Below, piece by piece: positions 8,300-17,256 of a stretch of 64,000 bases of DNA. The DNA is taken from positions 24,395-88,394 of the forward strand of contig JAQUVD010000010.1 in the NCBI GenBank assembly GCA_028693555.1, given 5' to 3'. The stretch's first letter is position 1, and the number at the start of each line of letters is the position of its first letter. The notes beneath the pieces were generated by a model. That model saw only the letters and a program-made list of their open reading frames with translations, was not told the origin of the DNA and made no database searches. Position numbers and translations under genes: made by a program. Source of the DNA: Hespellia sp. (GTDB taxonomy: Bacteria; Bacillota; Clostridia; Lachnospirales; Lachnospiraceae).

Positions 8300-9594
8300 T
8301 ACGATATAGTTGAGGAGAATTAATGATGTTTGTATGTTTCTATTTCCTTTTCCAATTCTCTAATTCTTGCTTCGGCAGCGTCTGCTCGCTTGCGTTCTGT
8401 CGAGGCATTTTGACGTTCTTTTTCTGTGTTGATACGTTCCATGGCAGCAGCTTCTTCTCGAATCATTTCCTCACGTTCTGCAATCTTCATATATTCAATA
8501 GACACCTCCTTGTTGGATTTTACTTCATCTACGATTGTTTGAATGCTGCGAAGCTGTTCGTTGGTTGCATTCTGAACATTGGTATCTTCCATATAGTGTA
8601 AAAGCGCTTTTAAATCGGCTGGTGGATTTCCCTCCGTACCCTTGGTGTACAAAAATAGGGTACTGGCACCATCGTTGTAGGGGAGAGTAGGAACCTCCAC
8701 ACATTGATTACGAATCGTGTATACCATTCGATTTAATCCAAATGGATCAAAGGGAGAAATGATGATTACAAATACCTGTTTTAGATATTTATAACTGTCT
8801 CCGGATTTTAAGCATCCCATATCAATCTTTGCATGATAGAAGCGAACACGTTTTGGAAGTTCCTTTTTCTTGCTTTCGCCATTTTCAGCTTCGACATCAT
8901 AGATAGAGCCTACTTCCTGTGCATCCGGCTGCTCTTCAACATACACATCAATTCTAGTTCCGTGCATTTGTGGTGTGATTCCATAATACACCTTCTGCGG
9001 AACGATTGTAATTGACTTGAGCTTAATTTTTAAAATAATGTCTAAAAGCTCTTTGAAAAAAGGTTCTCCCCATTCGGGAGAAGATGATACCTTGTTCAAC
9101 AGAAAATCGTCCAGCAGATTCAGATTTTCTAATTGATGTGTGACAACCGGAACATTCAAATTTTGAACATTCTTCTCTTGTGACATTTCCATATTCTGTT
9201 TTCCTCCTTCACAGGAGGCTCATCTTTTTCATCCACTCCTGCTTTTTCTTTTTTGAGATTTTCAGCATAGAGTTTTTGAAATGATAAGTTGAATCTTAGA
9301 TGGCAAGCTGCCTAGAAATATTTCAAGATTTTATGCTTATATGTATTGTAACAAAAATATATGAAAATGCAAGAAGAAAAGAAATATTTATTGGATATGA
9401 TGTGGAGAAAAATACAAAAATGTGATACCTTTATTTTAAAGAGACGATAAAAGATGAGAGGAACAACATGCAGCTACGCTGTGGTAATGCAACGATATAT
9501 TACGAAGAATACGGAACTGCCGGGCAGCAGACCATGATTCTGCTTCATGGGAACAATGATGATTATACCTACTTTCCAAATCAGATTGCGTATT
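8300..9594. repeat. Long copy of a segmental duplication (short copy at 3904-4422)
   Basis: From the terminator's T run through the transposase gene and its leader to codon 43 of an alpha/beta hydrolase, this segment matches 3904-4422 apart from the two deletions there and scattered substitutions. Both copies sit after a near-identical terminator hairpin. The right end is sharp: identity stops at GCGTATT in the hydrolase codons. Confidence 0.85.
8320..9192 (-). CDS. PD-(D/E)XK nuclease family transposase (Rpn type)
   Basis: A 290-residue protein of the group annotated as Rpn/PD-(D/E)XK transposase. The nuclease core shows GTRIDVYVEE (Asp82) and IYDVEAE (Glu101, Glu103; ExE where many relatives have ExQ). 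A charged coiled-coil tail (about 240-287) follows, rich in E, R and A. AAGGAGG lies about 10 bases before the start. Family members promote RecA-independent DNA transfer or recombination in E. coli; here the role is inferred. It lies in the larger copy of a local duplication. No terminal inverted repeats were found by eye. Confidence 0.8.
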   Translation of the reverse strand: MEMSQEKNVQNLNVPVVTHQLENLNLLDDFLLNKVSSSPEWGEPFFKELLDIILKIKLKSITIVPQKVYYGITPQMHGTRIDVYVEEQPDAQEVGSIYDVEAENGESKKKELPKRVRFYHAKIDMGCLKSGDSYKYLKQVFVIIISPFDPFGLNRMVYTIRNQCVEVPTLPYNDGASTLFLYTKGTEGNPPADLKALLHYMEDTNVQNATNEQLRSIQTIVDEVKSNKEVSIEYMKIAEREEMIREEAAAMERINTEKERQNASTERKRADAAEARIRELEKEIETYKHH

Positions 9595-9597
9595 GTA
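9468..9597 (+). pseudogene. 5' fragment of the alpha/beta hydrolase gene
   Basis: The first 43 codons match the intact hydrolase at 4296 (a few substitutions such as Asp7 to Asn), then the match stops and the frame runs on into unrelated sequence to 9767. The catalytic Ser, Asp and His are all missing. The RBS is retained, so a short useless peptide could be made. It marks the right border of the duplication. Confidence 0.85.
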
Positions 9598-9647
9598 TAA
9601 TAATTTTGACAAAGAGGTCATTTCTTTTGGGTAAAACACTGGAAATG

Positions 9648-9681
9648 GTCTCTTGTTTCGTATATAATAAACCCAAGAGAC
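9648..9681 (+). promoter_or_regulatory. Promoter region with inverted repeat ahead of the selenium operon
   Basis: A perfect TATAAT at 9663-9668 is framed by GTCTCTTG (9648-9655) and CAAGAGAC (9674-9681), a perfect 8-base inverted repeat that could be an operator. A third arm, TCTTTTGGGT at 9623-9632, can pair with ACCCAAGAGA at 9671. A TTGACA at 9606 may be a second -35, with a poor -10 partner. No strong -35 matches the TATAAT. Confidence 0.45.
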
Positions 9682-9729
9682 AAAATTATTTTAGGATATC
9701 AGAAAAATATTTAGAAGAAAGGGGAATAC

Positions 9730-9966
9730 ATGAGGAGAAAAGAGAGGCATCTTGTAATTTCCTTTGAAGCTACGACGATGGCGATGATGATGGAAGAACT
9801 TTGTAAAAAGCAGCATATGCCCGGCAGAATCATTCCACTTCCACCGGTTATTTCCGCGGGATGTGGTCTGGCGTGGATGGCGGAAGCGGAGAATGAAAAA
9901 ATGTGGGAAGCATTTATGCAGGAACATGGAATTGTCAGTGAATCCATACAGTTTGTTGAAATATAG
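9730..9966 (+). CDS. DUF3343 protein (putative Se/S carrier-like)
   Basis: A 78-residue protein whose central SAGCGLAW segment, with one conserved cysteine, fits the DUF3343 family. Members are often found beside selenium genes and are described as putative Se/S carriers. It starts after AAAGGGGAAT and ends 14 bases before selD, so it is the first gene of the operon. A role in carrying persulfide or perselenide to SelD or YedF is inferred from neighbours and the lone cysteine; no biochemical role can be read from the sequence. Confidence 0.7.
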   Translation: MRRKERHLVISFEATTMAMMMEELCKKQHMPGRIIPLPPVISAGCGLAWMAEAENEKMWEAFMQEHGIVSESIQFVEI

Positions 9967-9980
9967 AAGCGGAGAATGAG

Positions 9981-11000
9981 ATGGAAGAAATATTATTTTG
10001 CAAGAGTGGAGGCTGCACAGCGAAGCTTGGCGCGGGTGCGCTGCATCATGTGCTCTCCAAATTAGAAAAGAGAGAGGATGAAAATCTGATTGTGGGATTT
10101 GATTCTTCGGATGATGCGGCGGTCTATCGATTGTCGGATGAGATTGCAGTTGTTCAGACACTGGATTTTTTTCCTCCGATGATAGAGGACCCTTATCTGT
10201 TTGGACAGATTGCGGCGACGAACGCACTGAGTGATATTTATGCAATGGGCGGGACGGTGAAGACGGCGCTGAATATTGTGTGTTTCCCGGAGACAATGGA
10301 TCTGAATATACTTGGAAAAATTCTGCAGGGTGGAAATGATAAGGTGCTCGAGGCGGGTGGAAGCCTTGCAGGTGGTCATTCGATTCACGACCCGGAAGTG
10401 AAATATGGACTTTCTGTGATGGGGACAGTTCATCCGGATCATATCCTGAAAAATAATGGCTGTCAGGAAGGGGACGTCCTATTATTGACGAAGCCGCTTG
10501 GTGTCGGAATTGTCTGTACAGCGCTTCGGATGAAGGCGGCAAGTGAGCACGCGGCAGAGCAGGCGATTGCGTCCATGACGACTCTGAATAAGTATGCGGC
10601 TGAGATTTTTCGGGAGTATGAAGTGCATGCCTGCACAGACGTGACGGGGTTCGGATTTCTGGTACATCTGCTCGAGATGCTGGATGGCTCCTATTCTGCA
10701 TGCGTTGACAGCAGTCAGATTCCCTATATATCAGAATGCAGGGAGTATATAGAAGCGTTCTATCTGACCGGGGCAGCGCAAAAGAACCGCAATCATGCAG
10801 GAAACCGCGTGGAATTTCGGCGAAAGGATCCAGTCATGGAAGAGCTCCTGTTTGATGCGCAGACGTCAGGTGGTCTGCTGGTGAGTGTGCCGGCAAAGCA
10901 GGTAGGAGAAATTTTGGGAAGATTTCACGGGCAGGGAATGCTCTGCAGCATGGTCGGACGGATTATGAAGAAAAAAGAAAAAGATATTTATGTAGAATAA
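9981..11000 (+). CDS. selD: Selenide, water dikinase (selenophosphate synthase)
   Basis: A 339-residue SelD that makes selenophosphate from selenide and ATP. The catalytic pair is present as Cys12 and Lys15 in GGCTAK, matching the C-x2-K spacing of E. coli Cys17/Lys20. The codon is TGC, so this is the cysteine form, not a selenoprotein. [16 protein letters not shown] and DPxTSGG-like (DAQTSGG) motifs complete the fold. The neighbours are all selenium-molybdenum hydroxylase factors, with no selA, selB or selC in the window. The selenophosphate is therefore probably meant, at least in part, for the labile selenium of the molybdenum enzyme. Confidence 0.95.
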   Translation: MEEILFCKSGGCTAKLGAGALHHVLSKLEKREDENLIVGFDSSDDAAVYRLSDEIAVVQTLDFFPPMIEDPYLFGQIAATNALSDIYAMGGTVKTALNIVCFPETMDLNILGKILQGGNDKVLEAGGSLAGGHSIHDPEVKYGLSVMGTVHPDHILKNNGCQEGDVLLLTKPLGVGIVCTALRMKAASEHAAEQAIASMTTLNKYAAEIFREYEVHACTDVTGFGFLVHLLEMLDGSYSACVDSSQIPYISECREYIEAFYLTGAAQKNRNHAGNRVEFRRKDPVMEELLFDAQTSGGLLVSVPAKQVGEILGRFHGQGMLCSMVGRIMKKKEKDIYVE

Positions 11001-11009
11001 AGGGGAAAA

Positions 11010-11600
11010 ATGATGAGTGAACAGATAGATGCGAGAGGAATGGCTTGTCCGCTTCCTGTCATTGAGACAAAGAAAATGACAGAAAAGATGCAGCCGGGTG
11101 AGAAGGTAGAGGTCTTGGTGGATAATGAAATTGCGGTTCAGAATCTGAAGAAGTTTGCAGCGCAGAGAAATTATCCGGTGCAGGCAGAGCAAAAAGAGGA
11201 CCATGTATTTTCGGTATGCATGACCGTACAGGAGGAGATTCCATGTGAATTGTCGGAAATCCGTCAGGACGAGCTGGTTGTTCTGAGTGCAGGTGTGATG
11301 GGAACAGGCGAGGACGAACTGGGAAAGGCACTGATGAAGGCATTTGTATTTGCCCTTACGAAACAGGATCACTATCCGCAGACGGTCCTATTATATAATG
11401 GAGGTGCATTTTTGTCATGTGAAGGTTCGGATTCACTGGAAGATCTAAAATTCTTAGAGGCGCAGGGAACAGAGATTCTGACCTGTGGAACCTGCCTGAA
11501 TTACTACGGACTGGGAGAGAAACTTGCGGTTGGCGATGTGACGAATATGTATGATATTGTAGAGCGGATGCAGAAAAGTGGCAAGATCATCCGTCCATAA
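11010..11600 (+). CDS. yedF: Sulfurtransferase-like selenium metabolism protein YedF
   Basis: A 196-residue two-domain protein: an N-terminal TusA-like domain with Cys13 in the ACPLP motif, and a C-terminal DsrE-like domain with cysteines in TCGTCL (near 165). Two adjacent ATGs at 11010 and 11013 are possible; AGGGG spacing favours 11013. TusA folds carry persulfide on the CPxP cysteine, and YedF members co-occur with selD. It probably carries activated sulfur or selenium within this pathway. It is 9 bases from selD, clearly one operon. Confidence 0.9.
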   Translation: MMSEQIDARGMACPLPVIETKKMTEKMQPGEKVEVLVDNEIAVQNLKKFAAQRNYPVQAEQKEDHVFSVCMTVQEEIPCELSEIRQDELVVLSAGVMGTGEDELGKALMKAFVFALTKQDHYPQTVLLYNGGAFLSCEGSDSLEDLKFLEAQGTEILTCGTCLNYYGLGEKLAVGDVTNMYDIVERMQKSGKIIRP

Positions 11601-11643
11601 TACAGGCGTTTAGAATCATTTCGGATAAGAGAGGAGATACAGG

Positions 11644-12477
11644 ATGTCTGAGCGAATCATTGTCCGTGGCGGTGGAGATCTTGCCACGGGAACAATTTAC
11701 AAATTATATAAAAGTGGATTTCAGGTGCTGGTGCTTGAGACGGATTACCCATCTGCAATCCGGAGAAACGTGGCATTTTCAGAGGCTGTTTACGAAGGAA
11801 GGCAGCAGGTGGAGGATGTCACCTGTTACCGCGCTGACACGCTGGAAGAAGCAGAGGCGATGCTCGCAGCGGGCAGGCTGGTCCTGCTGGTTGATCCGGC
11901 GGGAAAGAGCATTCCGATTTTTCAGCCGTTTGCTGTTGTTGATGCAATCCTTGCGAAGAAGAATCTGGGTACAGATAAATCGATGGCGGAGCTTACAGTG
12001 GGAGTAGGACCGGGGTTTACCGCAGGGGTGGATGTCGATGTTGTCGTGGAGACGAAGCGTGGTCATCAGCTCGGGCGTCTGCTCTATGAAGGTGCTGCGA
12101 TTGCAAATACCGGAATTCCGGGAATTGTGGGAGGATATGGACGGGAGCGGGTCATTCATTCTCCTGCACAGGGAACTATGGAAAATATCTGTCATATTAC
12201 AGATATGGTGGAAGCAAACCAGATAATTGCTCTGATTCATACAAAGGAGGGCAATGTCCCGGTAAAAGCCGGGATTTCCGGTCTGCTTCGCGGATTTATC
12301 CGTGATGGTTATCCGGTGACAAAGGGATTTAAGATTGCAGATGTAGATCCGAGAGCAGACGAATATCAGAAATGCTTTACGATTTCGGATAAAGCGAGAT
12401 GTATCGGCGGCGGTGTGCTGGAGGCCATCCTGCATGCGCTGGCAGAGAAAGAACGTGGGGAAAAGAAAGAAGGATGA
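11644..12477 (+). CDS. yqeB: Selenium-dependent molybdenum cofactor protein YqeB (EF2563 family)
   Basis: A 277-residue protein starting with the Rossmann-like RGGGDLATG. It fits the EF2563/YqeB family, found in genomes with selenium-dependent molybdenum hydroxylases. The exact reaction is not established. GAGGAGA precedes the ATG. The gene overlaps the next by ATGA, suggesting translational coupling. Operon position between yedF and the desulfurase supports a role in inserting or holding selenium on the molybdenum centre. Confidence 0.88.
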   Translation: MSERIIVRGGGDLATGTIYKLYKSGFQVLVLETDYPSAIRRNVAFSEAVYEGRQQVEDVTCYRADTLEEAEAMLAAGRLVLLVDPAGKSIPIFQPFAVVDAILAKKNLGTDKSMAELTVGVGPGFTAGVDVDVVVETKRGHQLGRLLYEGAAIANTGIPGIVGGYGRERVIHSPAQGTMENICHITDMVEANQIIALIHTKEGNVPVKAGISGLLRGFIRDGYPVTKGFKIADVDPRADEYQKCFTISDKARCIGGGVLEAILHALAEKERGEKKEG

Positions 12478-13601
12478 AAATGATTTATGCGGATTATGCG
12501 GCAACGTCCGGATATGTGCCGGAATGTGTGAGGAGTGCGGTGATGAATGCATTTGCACACCCTGGAAATGCGGGGCGGGGAGCACATGAGCAGGCACTCG
12601 GTGCAGGAAGAATTCTTTTGGATACGAGAAGATCCATTGCAGAATTCTTTGATGCGCCGTCCCCTTCCGGAGTGGTTTTTACGAGTGGTATGACAGAGAG
12701 CCTTAATACCGTGATCAAAGGAATCCTGACCAAAGAAGATCATGTCATTACGACCTGGGCGGAACACAACAGTGTGCTGCGTCCATTGTATGAACTGCAG
12801 GATCAGGGGATGGGACTGACTATTACAGATCCGGATGTCACACAGATCAGCAGGCACCTGCAGGAGAATACGCGTATGGTGATCATGACACATGGCTCGA
12901 ATGTGACAGGAGCTGTCTACGATATAGAGGCGGTAGGAAATTTCTGCAGAGAACAAGATATCCTGTTTGTGGTAGATACGGCACAGACGGCGGGGCATTT
13001 TCCCGTTTCTATGAAAAAAGCCGCAATTGATGTCTTATGCTTTACCGGTCACAAGGGTCTTTGTGGTCCACAGGGAACCGGGGGCATGTGCATCGGTGAA
13101 GGGGTTCGGATTCGGCCACTCAAGACAGGCGGGACCGGAATGGATTCCTTTTCACGAAAGAATCCAAAGCATCTTCCGGAGTCATTGGAAGCGGGCACGA
13201 TGAATATTCCCGGCATTGCGGGATTGTGTGCGGCGGTAGGTCAGTTCTCTGAAACTGGTGTCAGACAGCGCTGCAAAAGAGAACAAAAGCTTGCCAAACG
13301 ATTCTGGCAGGGGGTGAAATCCATAAAGGACATCCGGCTCTATGGTGATTTTTCGGATTTTCAGAACAGGACTGCGATTGTATCACTCAATATCGGCAGC
13401 TATCCATCTGCCTCTGTCAGTGATGAATTAGAGCAGCGTTTTGGTATCCTTACACGTTTTGGCGCGCACTGCGCACCACTGGTGCAGGATCATTTTGGAA
13501 CGAGAGAACAGGGAATGGTCCGGTTCTCTTTCGGATTTGAAACGACGCAGGACGAGGTAGATGCCTGTATCAGAGTAGTGAGGATACTAGCGGAAGAATG
13601 A
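12474..13601 (+). CDS. Cysteine desulfurase-like aminotransferase class V (EF2568 type)
   Basis: A 375-residue PLP enzyme of the SufS/CsdB/selenocysteine lyase fold. Lys194 in TGHKGLCG binds PLP; Cys333 in AHCAP is the likely persulfide or selenide cysteine; TSGMTES is the phosphate-binding region. I choose ATG 12474 (MKMIYADYAAT) because upstream codons overlap yqeB. It would release sulfur from cysteine (or selenium from selenocysteine) for the cofactor. Its place between yqeB and yqeC makes a dedicated supplier for the Se/S ligand on molybdenum likely, rather than general Fe-S assembly. Confidence 0.88.
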   Translation: MKMIYADYAATSGYVPECVRSAVMNAFAHPGNAGRGAHEQALGAGRILLDTRRSIAEFFDAPSPSGVVFTSGMTESLNTVIKGILTKEDHVITTWAEHNSVLRPLYELQDQGMGLTITDPDVTQISRHLQENTRMVIMTHGSNVTGAVYDIEAVGNFCREQDILFVVDTAQTAGHFPVSMKKAAIDVLCFTGHKGLCGPQGTGGMCIGEGVRIRPLKTGGTGMDSFSRKNPKHLPESLEAGTMNIPGIAGLCAAVGQFSETGVRQRCKREQKLAKRFWQGVKSIKDIRLYGDFSDFQNRTAIVSLNIGSYPSASVSDELEQRFGILTRFGAHCAPLVQDHFGTREQGMVRFSFGFETTQDEVDACIRVVRILAEE

Positions 13602-13627
13602 AACGATAGAAGAAAGGAGAGAGACAG

Positions 13628-14251
13628 TTGATCATTGCAGTTGTAGGAGCCGGTGGAAAGACAACACATATCCATGAGCTTGAAGAAAAATACCGGAACC
13701 GGGGGAAACGTGTGCTCATTACGACAACGACGCACATGATGCAGGAGGCGGGCTGCGTCCTGTCGGAAGATGCGGAGGCAATCAGGCGCCAGCTGGGCGA
13801 AAATGGGACCTGTATGGCTGGAAATGCAGCAGAGGATGGAAAAATCGGAGCTTTTTCAGCGGACTTTTTTGCGAAAATCCGGCAGGAAGCGGATATTGTG
13901 CTTGTGGAGGCGGATGGGTCGAAGAGACTTCCGGTCAAAGCACCGGCAGAGCATGAACCTGTGATTCCAAACGGATGTGACCGGATTGACGTGGTGATGG
14001 GATTAAGTGCGATTGGAAAGCGGCTGAAGGATGCAGCGCACCGCAAGGAACGGGTGATGGAATTGACGGGGCTGTCAGAGGAGCATATTCTGACAGCGGG
14101 AGATCTTCGGGACATTATTATGAAGGGGTATGTCATGCCTCTTCGAGAAAAGTATCCCGAATGTGAGGTGCGCATCTACCCCGGACAGGTTCGTACATTG
14201 TATGAACAGGTGATTGCGGAGATTCTGAAGAAAGAAGATATAGATGGATGA
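13628..14251 (+). CDS. yqeC: Selenium cofactor biosynthesis protein YqeC
   Basis: A 207-residue protein with a P-loop-like VVGAGGKTT (Lys11) near the N-terminus and an EADGS segment, matching the YqeC family tied to selenium-dependent molybdenum hydroxylases. The start is TTG at 13628, placed by AAGGAG 9 bases upstream; no ATG fits. It overlaps mocA by ATGA. The function is probably nucleotide-dependent, but the reaction is unknown. Confidence 0.85.
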   Translation: MIIAVVGAGGKTTHIHELEEKYRNRGKRVLITTTTHMMQEAGCVLSEDAEAIRRQLGENGTCMAGNAAEDGKIGAFSADFFAKIRQEADIVLVEADGSKRLPVKAPAEHEPVIPNGCDRIDVVMGLSAIGKRLKDAAHRKERVMELTGLSEEHILTAGDLRDIIMKGYVMPLREKYPECEVRIYPGQVRTLYEQVIAEILKKEDIDG

Positions 14252-14838
14252 AAAAGACAGATATCATATTGCTCGCAGCCGGTGACAGCAGACGCTATGG
14301 AGAGGATAATAAGCTGCTGGCGGTTGTAGATGGAAAAGCGATGTTTACCTATGCGGTTGATATGGCAGTAAAGGTCAGGCAGAGACAAAGGGATCAGGTT
14401 GGAACAATTGTCGTGGTCTCAAAATACAGGGAAATTAAAGACTATGTGACAGCACAGAAGAAAGAGTTTCTCCTGTATCAGCAGAACGACCATAGTGAGA
14501 GAGGTATCTCAGAGTCGATTCACATCGGAGTAGCTGCAACGGATCAAGGACATGATGCGGTATTTTGCGTGTGTGATCAACCACGGATGAAGGTGGAGAC
14601 TGTGTGCCGTCTGATTCAGGAATTTGCAGGGTCCGGAAAGAAAGCGGGAGTTGTAACAGATGAAGAGGGAAATCAGGGGAATCCATGTATCTTTGCCTCA
14701 TCGATGCGACAGGAATTACTGACAATCACAGGGGATACGGGAGGAAAGAAGCTGATTCACAAGCTGCCACCGAATGCATGCCTATATGTGAAGGCGGAGA
14801 AAACAGAGTTAGAAGATATTGATGTGCAGAAGAAATAA
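14248..14838 (+). CDS. mocA: Molybdenum cofactor cytidylyltransferase-like protein (MocA)
   Basis: A 196-residue NTP transferase of the MobA/MocA fold with LLAAGDSRRYGEDNKLL, a variant of the nucleotide-binding loop, and VCDQPRM holding the metal-binding aspartate. MocA adds CMP to molybdopterin to make the MCD cofactor used by xanthine dehydrogenase-type enzymes. It is the last gene of the selenium operon and ends just before a strong terminator. MobA-like GMP transfer is less likely because the neighbours serve hydroxylases. Confidence 0.88.
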   Translation: MKKTDIILLAAGDSRRYGEDNKLLAVVDGKAMFTYAVDMAVKVRQRQRDQVGTIVVVSKYREIKDYVTAQKKEFLLYQQNDHSERGISESIHIGVAATDQGHDAVFCVCDQPRMKVETVCRLIQEFAGSGKKAGVVTDEEGNQGNPCIFASSMRQELLTITGDTGGKKLIHKLPPNACLYVKAEKTELEDIDVQKK

Positions 14839-14876
14839 AAAGTGTGTTGCCGGATTTGAGAGCAACACACTTTTTA
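14837..14876. terminator. Bidirectional terminator
   Basis: Stem AGTGTGTTGC / GCAACACACT with a T run on the right and an A run on the left. It can end both the selenium operon and the leftward purine operon. Confidence 0.9.
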
Positions 14877-14911
14877 TTAGGATTTTTACGATACTATAAA
14901 CATTTTAGGAG

Positions 14912-16270
14912 TTAGGCTGATACACTTTCTTCCTCTGTGGAAGTAATGTCAGCCTCTTCTGATTTTGGCAAAATCAGATTTAAAGCAACCGCTACGATCG
15001 TAGCGATGACAACCGGTGATTTACCGAACACGGTTGAGACCCATGAAGGGAATGTCGCAAGTGATGCAGCGGCTTGTGTAATGCCGACACCAAGAGCAAC
15101 AGCAAGACCTACAATAGAGGAATTGCGATAATTCATTTCCTGTGAGGTTATGAGCCGGATTCCTGTCATGGCAATGGAAGCAAATACCGAGATGGTAGCA
15201 CCGCCAAGTACGCACTGCGGAATCGTGGTCAATAACCCGGAAAACTTAGGTACAACACCTGCAATCAGAAGAATCAGAGCGGCAAGTCCGAGGACGCAGC
15301 GGTTGATTACTTTTGTCGTTGTAACGATACCAACGTTCTGACTGTAGGAAGCGGTTGGAAGTCCGCCGAGGAAAGCACCAAGGATATTTGAAATTCCATA
15401 TCCCACAATGGCACCCTTTAATTCTTTATCTGTTGGCTCACGGTCCATACTTCCCGTTGTTGTGGCAGTGAAATCACCGATCGCCTGAATCGAATTGATG
15501 GCAAACAAAAGACCGATTGCGATGCAGGAAGATGGCTCAAATGCAATGCCAAAATGCATAATTCTTGGAAGCTCGAAGAAATTTGCAGATGCGACAGCAC
15601 TCAGATCAATCATACCAAAGAATCCGGCAACGATATATCCGGCAACAATACCGATCAGAATCGAGGCTAATTTTGCGAAACCTTTTGCATAGTGATTGAG
15701 TACTGTAACGACTGCCAAAGTGAAAATGGCAACAAGCCAGTTCTGCCAGCTACCGTAAGATTCACTCGAAGTACCGCCTGCCATATAATTGATTGCAGTC
15801 GGGTATAAAGATAAACCGATGGTAAATACAACAGTACCAGTAACGAGTGGCGGGAAAAATACTCGAATCTTATCGATAAAGAATCCGATAAAGAGGGAGA
15901 TGATTCCTCCAATTATCTGCGCACCTAAAATGGTGGCAATGTTAAATTCGCCTGCAATTGCCTGCATACTAGCCAGATAGGCAAAACTGACGCCCATGAT
16001 AACCGGAAGCCCGGATCCCAGCCGAAAACCATCTCTTTTTCCGAGTGGAAATAACTGTAACAATGTGGACAGCGCAGATACAACCAGCGCAGCCTGAATC
16101 AGTAATACGCGATCATTACCGTCTAAATTAGCTACATTAGCTACAACGATTGCGGGTGTGACACACCCGACAATCATAGCGACAACATGTTGAAGTGCAA
16201 GTGGAAGCGCCTGAATCAGTGGCGGTCTCCCATTTAAGTCAAAGACGGAAACGACTCCTTTTTTATCCAT
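14912..16270 (-). CDS. Purine/xanthine permease (NCS2 nucleobase:cation symporter)
   Basis: A 452-residue membrane protein with about a dozen hydrophobic helices. It fits the xanthine/uracil (NCS2) family: PLALQHVVAMIVG at the first helix, GNAT-like NVGIVTTTKV near 310, and the family's conserved Q/E helices. It should import xanthine, urate or another purine with a cation. It is the last gene of the leftward operon after arcC (15-base gap). Location in the purine island favours xanthine or urate over uracil; eye reading cannot tell the substrate. Confidence 0.9.
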   Translation of the reverse strand: MDKKGVVSVFDLNGRPPLIQALPLALQHVVAMIVGCVTPAIVVANVANLDGNDRVLLIQAALVVSALSTLLQLFPLGKRDGFRLGSGLPVIMGVSFAYLASMQAIAGEFNIATILGAQIIGGIISLFIGFFIDKIRVFFPPLVTGTVVFTIGLSLYPTAINYMAGGTSSESYGSWQNWLVAIFTLAVVTVLNHYAKGFAKLASILIGIVAGYIVAGFFGMIDLSAVASANFFELPRIMHFGIAFEPSSCIAIGLLFAINSIQAIGDFTATTTGSMDREPTDKELKGAIVGYGISNILGAFLGGLPTASYSQNVGIVTTTKVINRCVLGLAALILLIAGVVPKFSGLLTTIPQCVLGGATISVFASIAMTGIRLITSQEMNYRNSSIVGLAVALGVGITQAAASLATFPSWVSTVFGKSPVVIATIVAVALNLILPKSEEADITSTEEESVSA

Positions 16271-16285
16271 ATAAAACCTCCTGTT

Positions 16286-17236
16286 TTATTGGTGGATCGA
16301 AGTACCGGTTTTGCCCAATATTCCATCTTTGGCCTTTTCCAATAATGTGATTAAGGATGTGCGTCCCGGTTTAGATTCTGCAAATTCTGTTGCAGCCTGT
16401 ACCTTTGGAAGCATAGAGCCCGGTGCAAAATGACCTTCTGCCATGTATTTTCTTGCCTGCTCTGTTGTAATATCTGAGAGCCATTCCTGGTTTGGCTTGC
16501 CGAAGTTAATTGCAGCTTTTTCTACTGCGGTCAGAATAATCAGACAGTCAGCATCCAGTTCTTCCGCCAGAAGACGGCTTGCAAAATCTTTGTCGATAAC
16601 CGCGCTGGCACCTTTTAAGTGTGTTCCCTGTAATGTGACAGGAATTCCTCCGCCGCCACATGCGATGACAAGCTGTCCATCATTTACTAAAGAGCGAATC
16701 GCACGAATTTCAACGATTTCAGCCGGTTTTGGAGAGGCAACGACACGGCGGTAGCCACGTCCACTGTCTTCTTTTACGATATAGCCGTATTTCTCAGCAG
16801 CGAGAGTTGCTTCTTCTTCGGTCATAAAGTGTCCGATTGGTTTGCTCGGAGTTTCAAATGCAGGATCATCGGCACTCACACGAACCTGTGTAATCATAGT
16901 TGTGACTGGAATATCAGGAATATTACGAATCAGCATTTCTTCTCTTAATGCATTTTGCAGATCATAGCCAATATAAGCCTGGCTCATTGCGACACATACT
17001 GACAATGGTGTGTTTGGCTGGTTTGGATTCTCTCTTGTCAGAGCAGCCATAGCATTGTTGATCATGCCGACCTGTGGTCCATTTCCGTGCGCAATCACGA
17101 CTTCACAGCCTTCTTCAATTAAATCAATAATAGCCTTTGCCGTGATCTTTACTGCGGCCATCTGCTCCGGGAGTGTATTTCCCAGAGCGTTTCCGCCGAG
17201 TGCGATCACGATACGTTTCTTCTTTTCCATAATCAT
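16286..17236 (-). CDS. arcC: Carbamate kinase
   Basis: A 314-316-residue amino acid kinase fold enzyme with VIALGGNALG, AHGNGPQVG, CGGGGIPV and IDKDFAS motifs of carbamate kinase. It converts carbamoyl phosphate plus ADP to ATP, CO2 and ammonia. The second ATG at 17230 has better spacing from AGAGG than the first. It follows ygeW by about 20 bases, so carbamoyl phosphate from the YgeW step can give ATP. No arcA or arcB neighbours are present, so it belongs to purine breakdown rather than arginine deiminase. Confidence 0.93.
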   Translation of the reverse strand: MIMEKKKRIVIALGGNALGNTLPEQMAAVKITAKAIIDLIEEGCEVVIAHGNGPQVGMINNAMAALTRENPNQPNTPLSVCVAMSQAYIGYDLQNALREEMLIRNIPDIPVTTMITQVRVSADDPAFETPSKPIGHFMTEEEATLAAEKYGYIVKEDSGRGYRRVVASPKPAEIVEIRAIRSLVNDGQLVIACGGGGIPVTLQGTHLKGASAVIDKDFASRLLAEELDADCLIILTAVEKAAINFGKPNQEWLSDITTEQARKYMAEGHFAPGSMLPKVQAATEFAESKPGRTSLITLLEKAKDGILGKTGTSIHQ

Positions 17237-17256
17237 CTACCTCTGTGGGTTTATTT

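Noticed and set aside
9691..10701. Long minus-strand open frame (336 codons) opposite the DUF3343 gene and selD
   Set aside because: It is antisense to two clear genes, is rich in Ser, His, Pro and Arg as expected for a shadow frame, and has no ribosome site or recognisable motif.
9981..11000. SelD as a selenoprotein
   Set aside because: The catalytic residue is encoded by TGC and there is no in-frame TGA; it is the cysteine form.
11779..12998. Overlapping minus-strand frames opposite yqeB and the desulfurase gene
   Set aside because: Antisense to firmly identified genes with conserved catalytic residues; composition is that of shadow frames.
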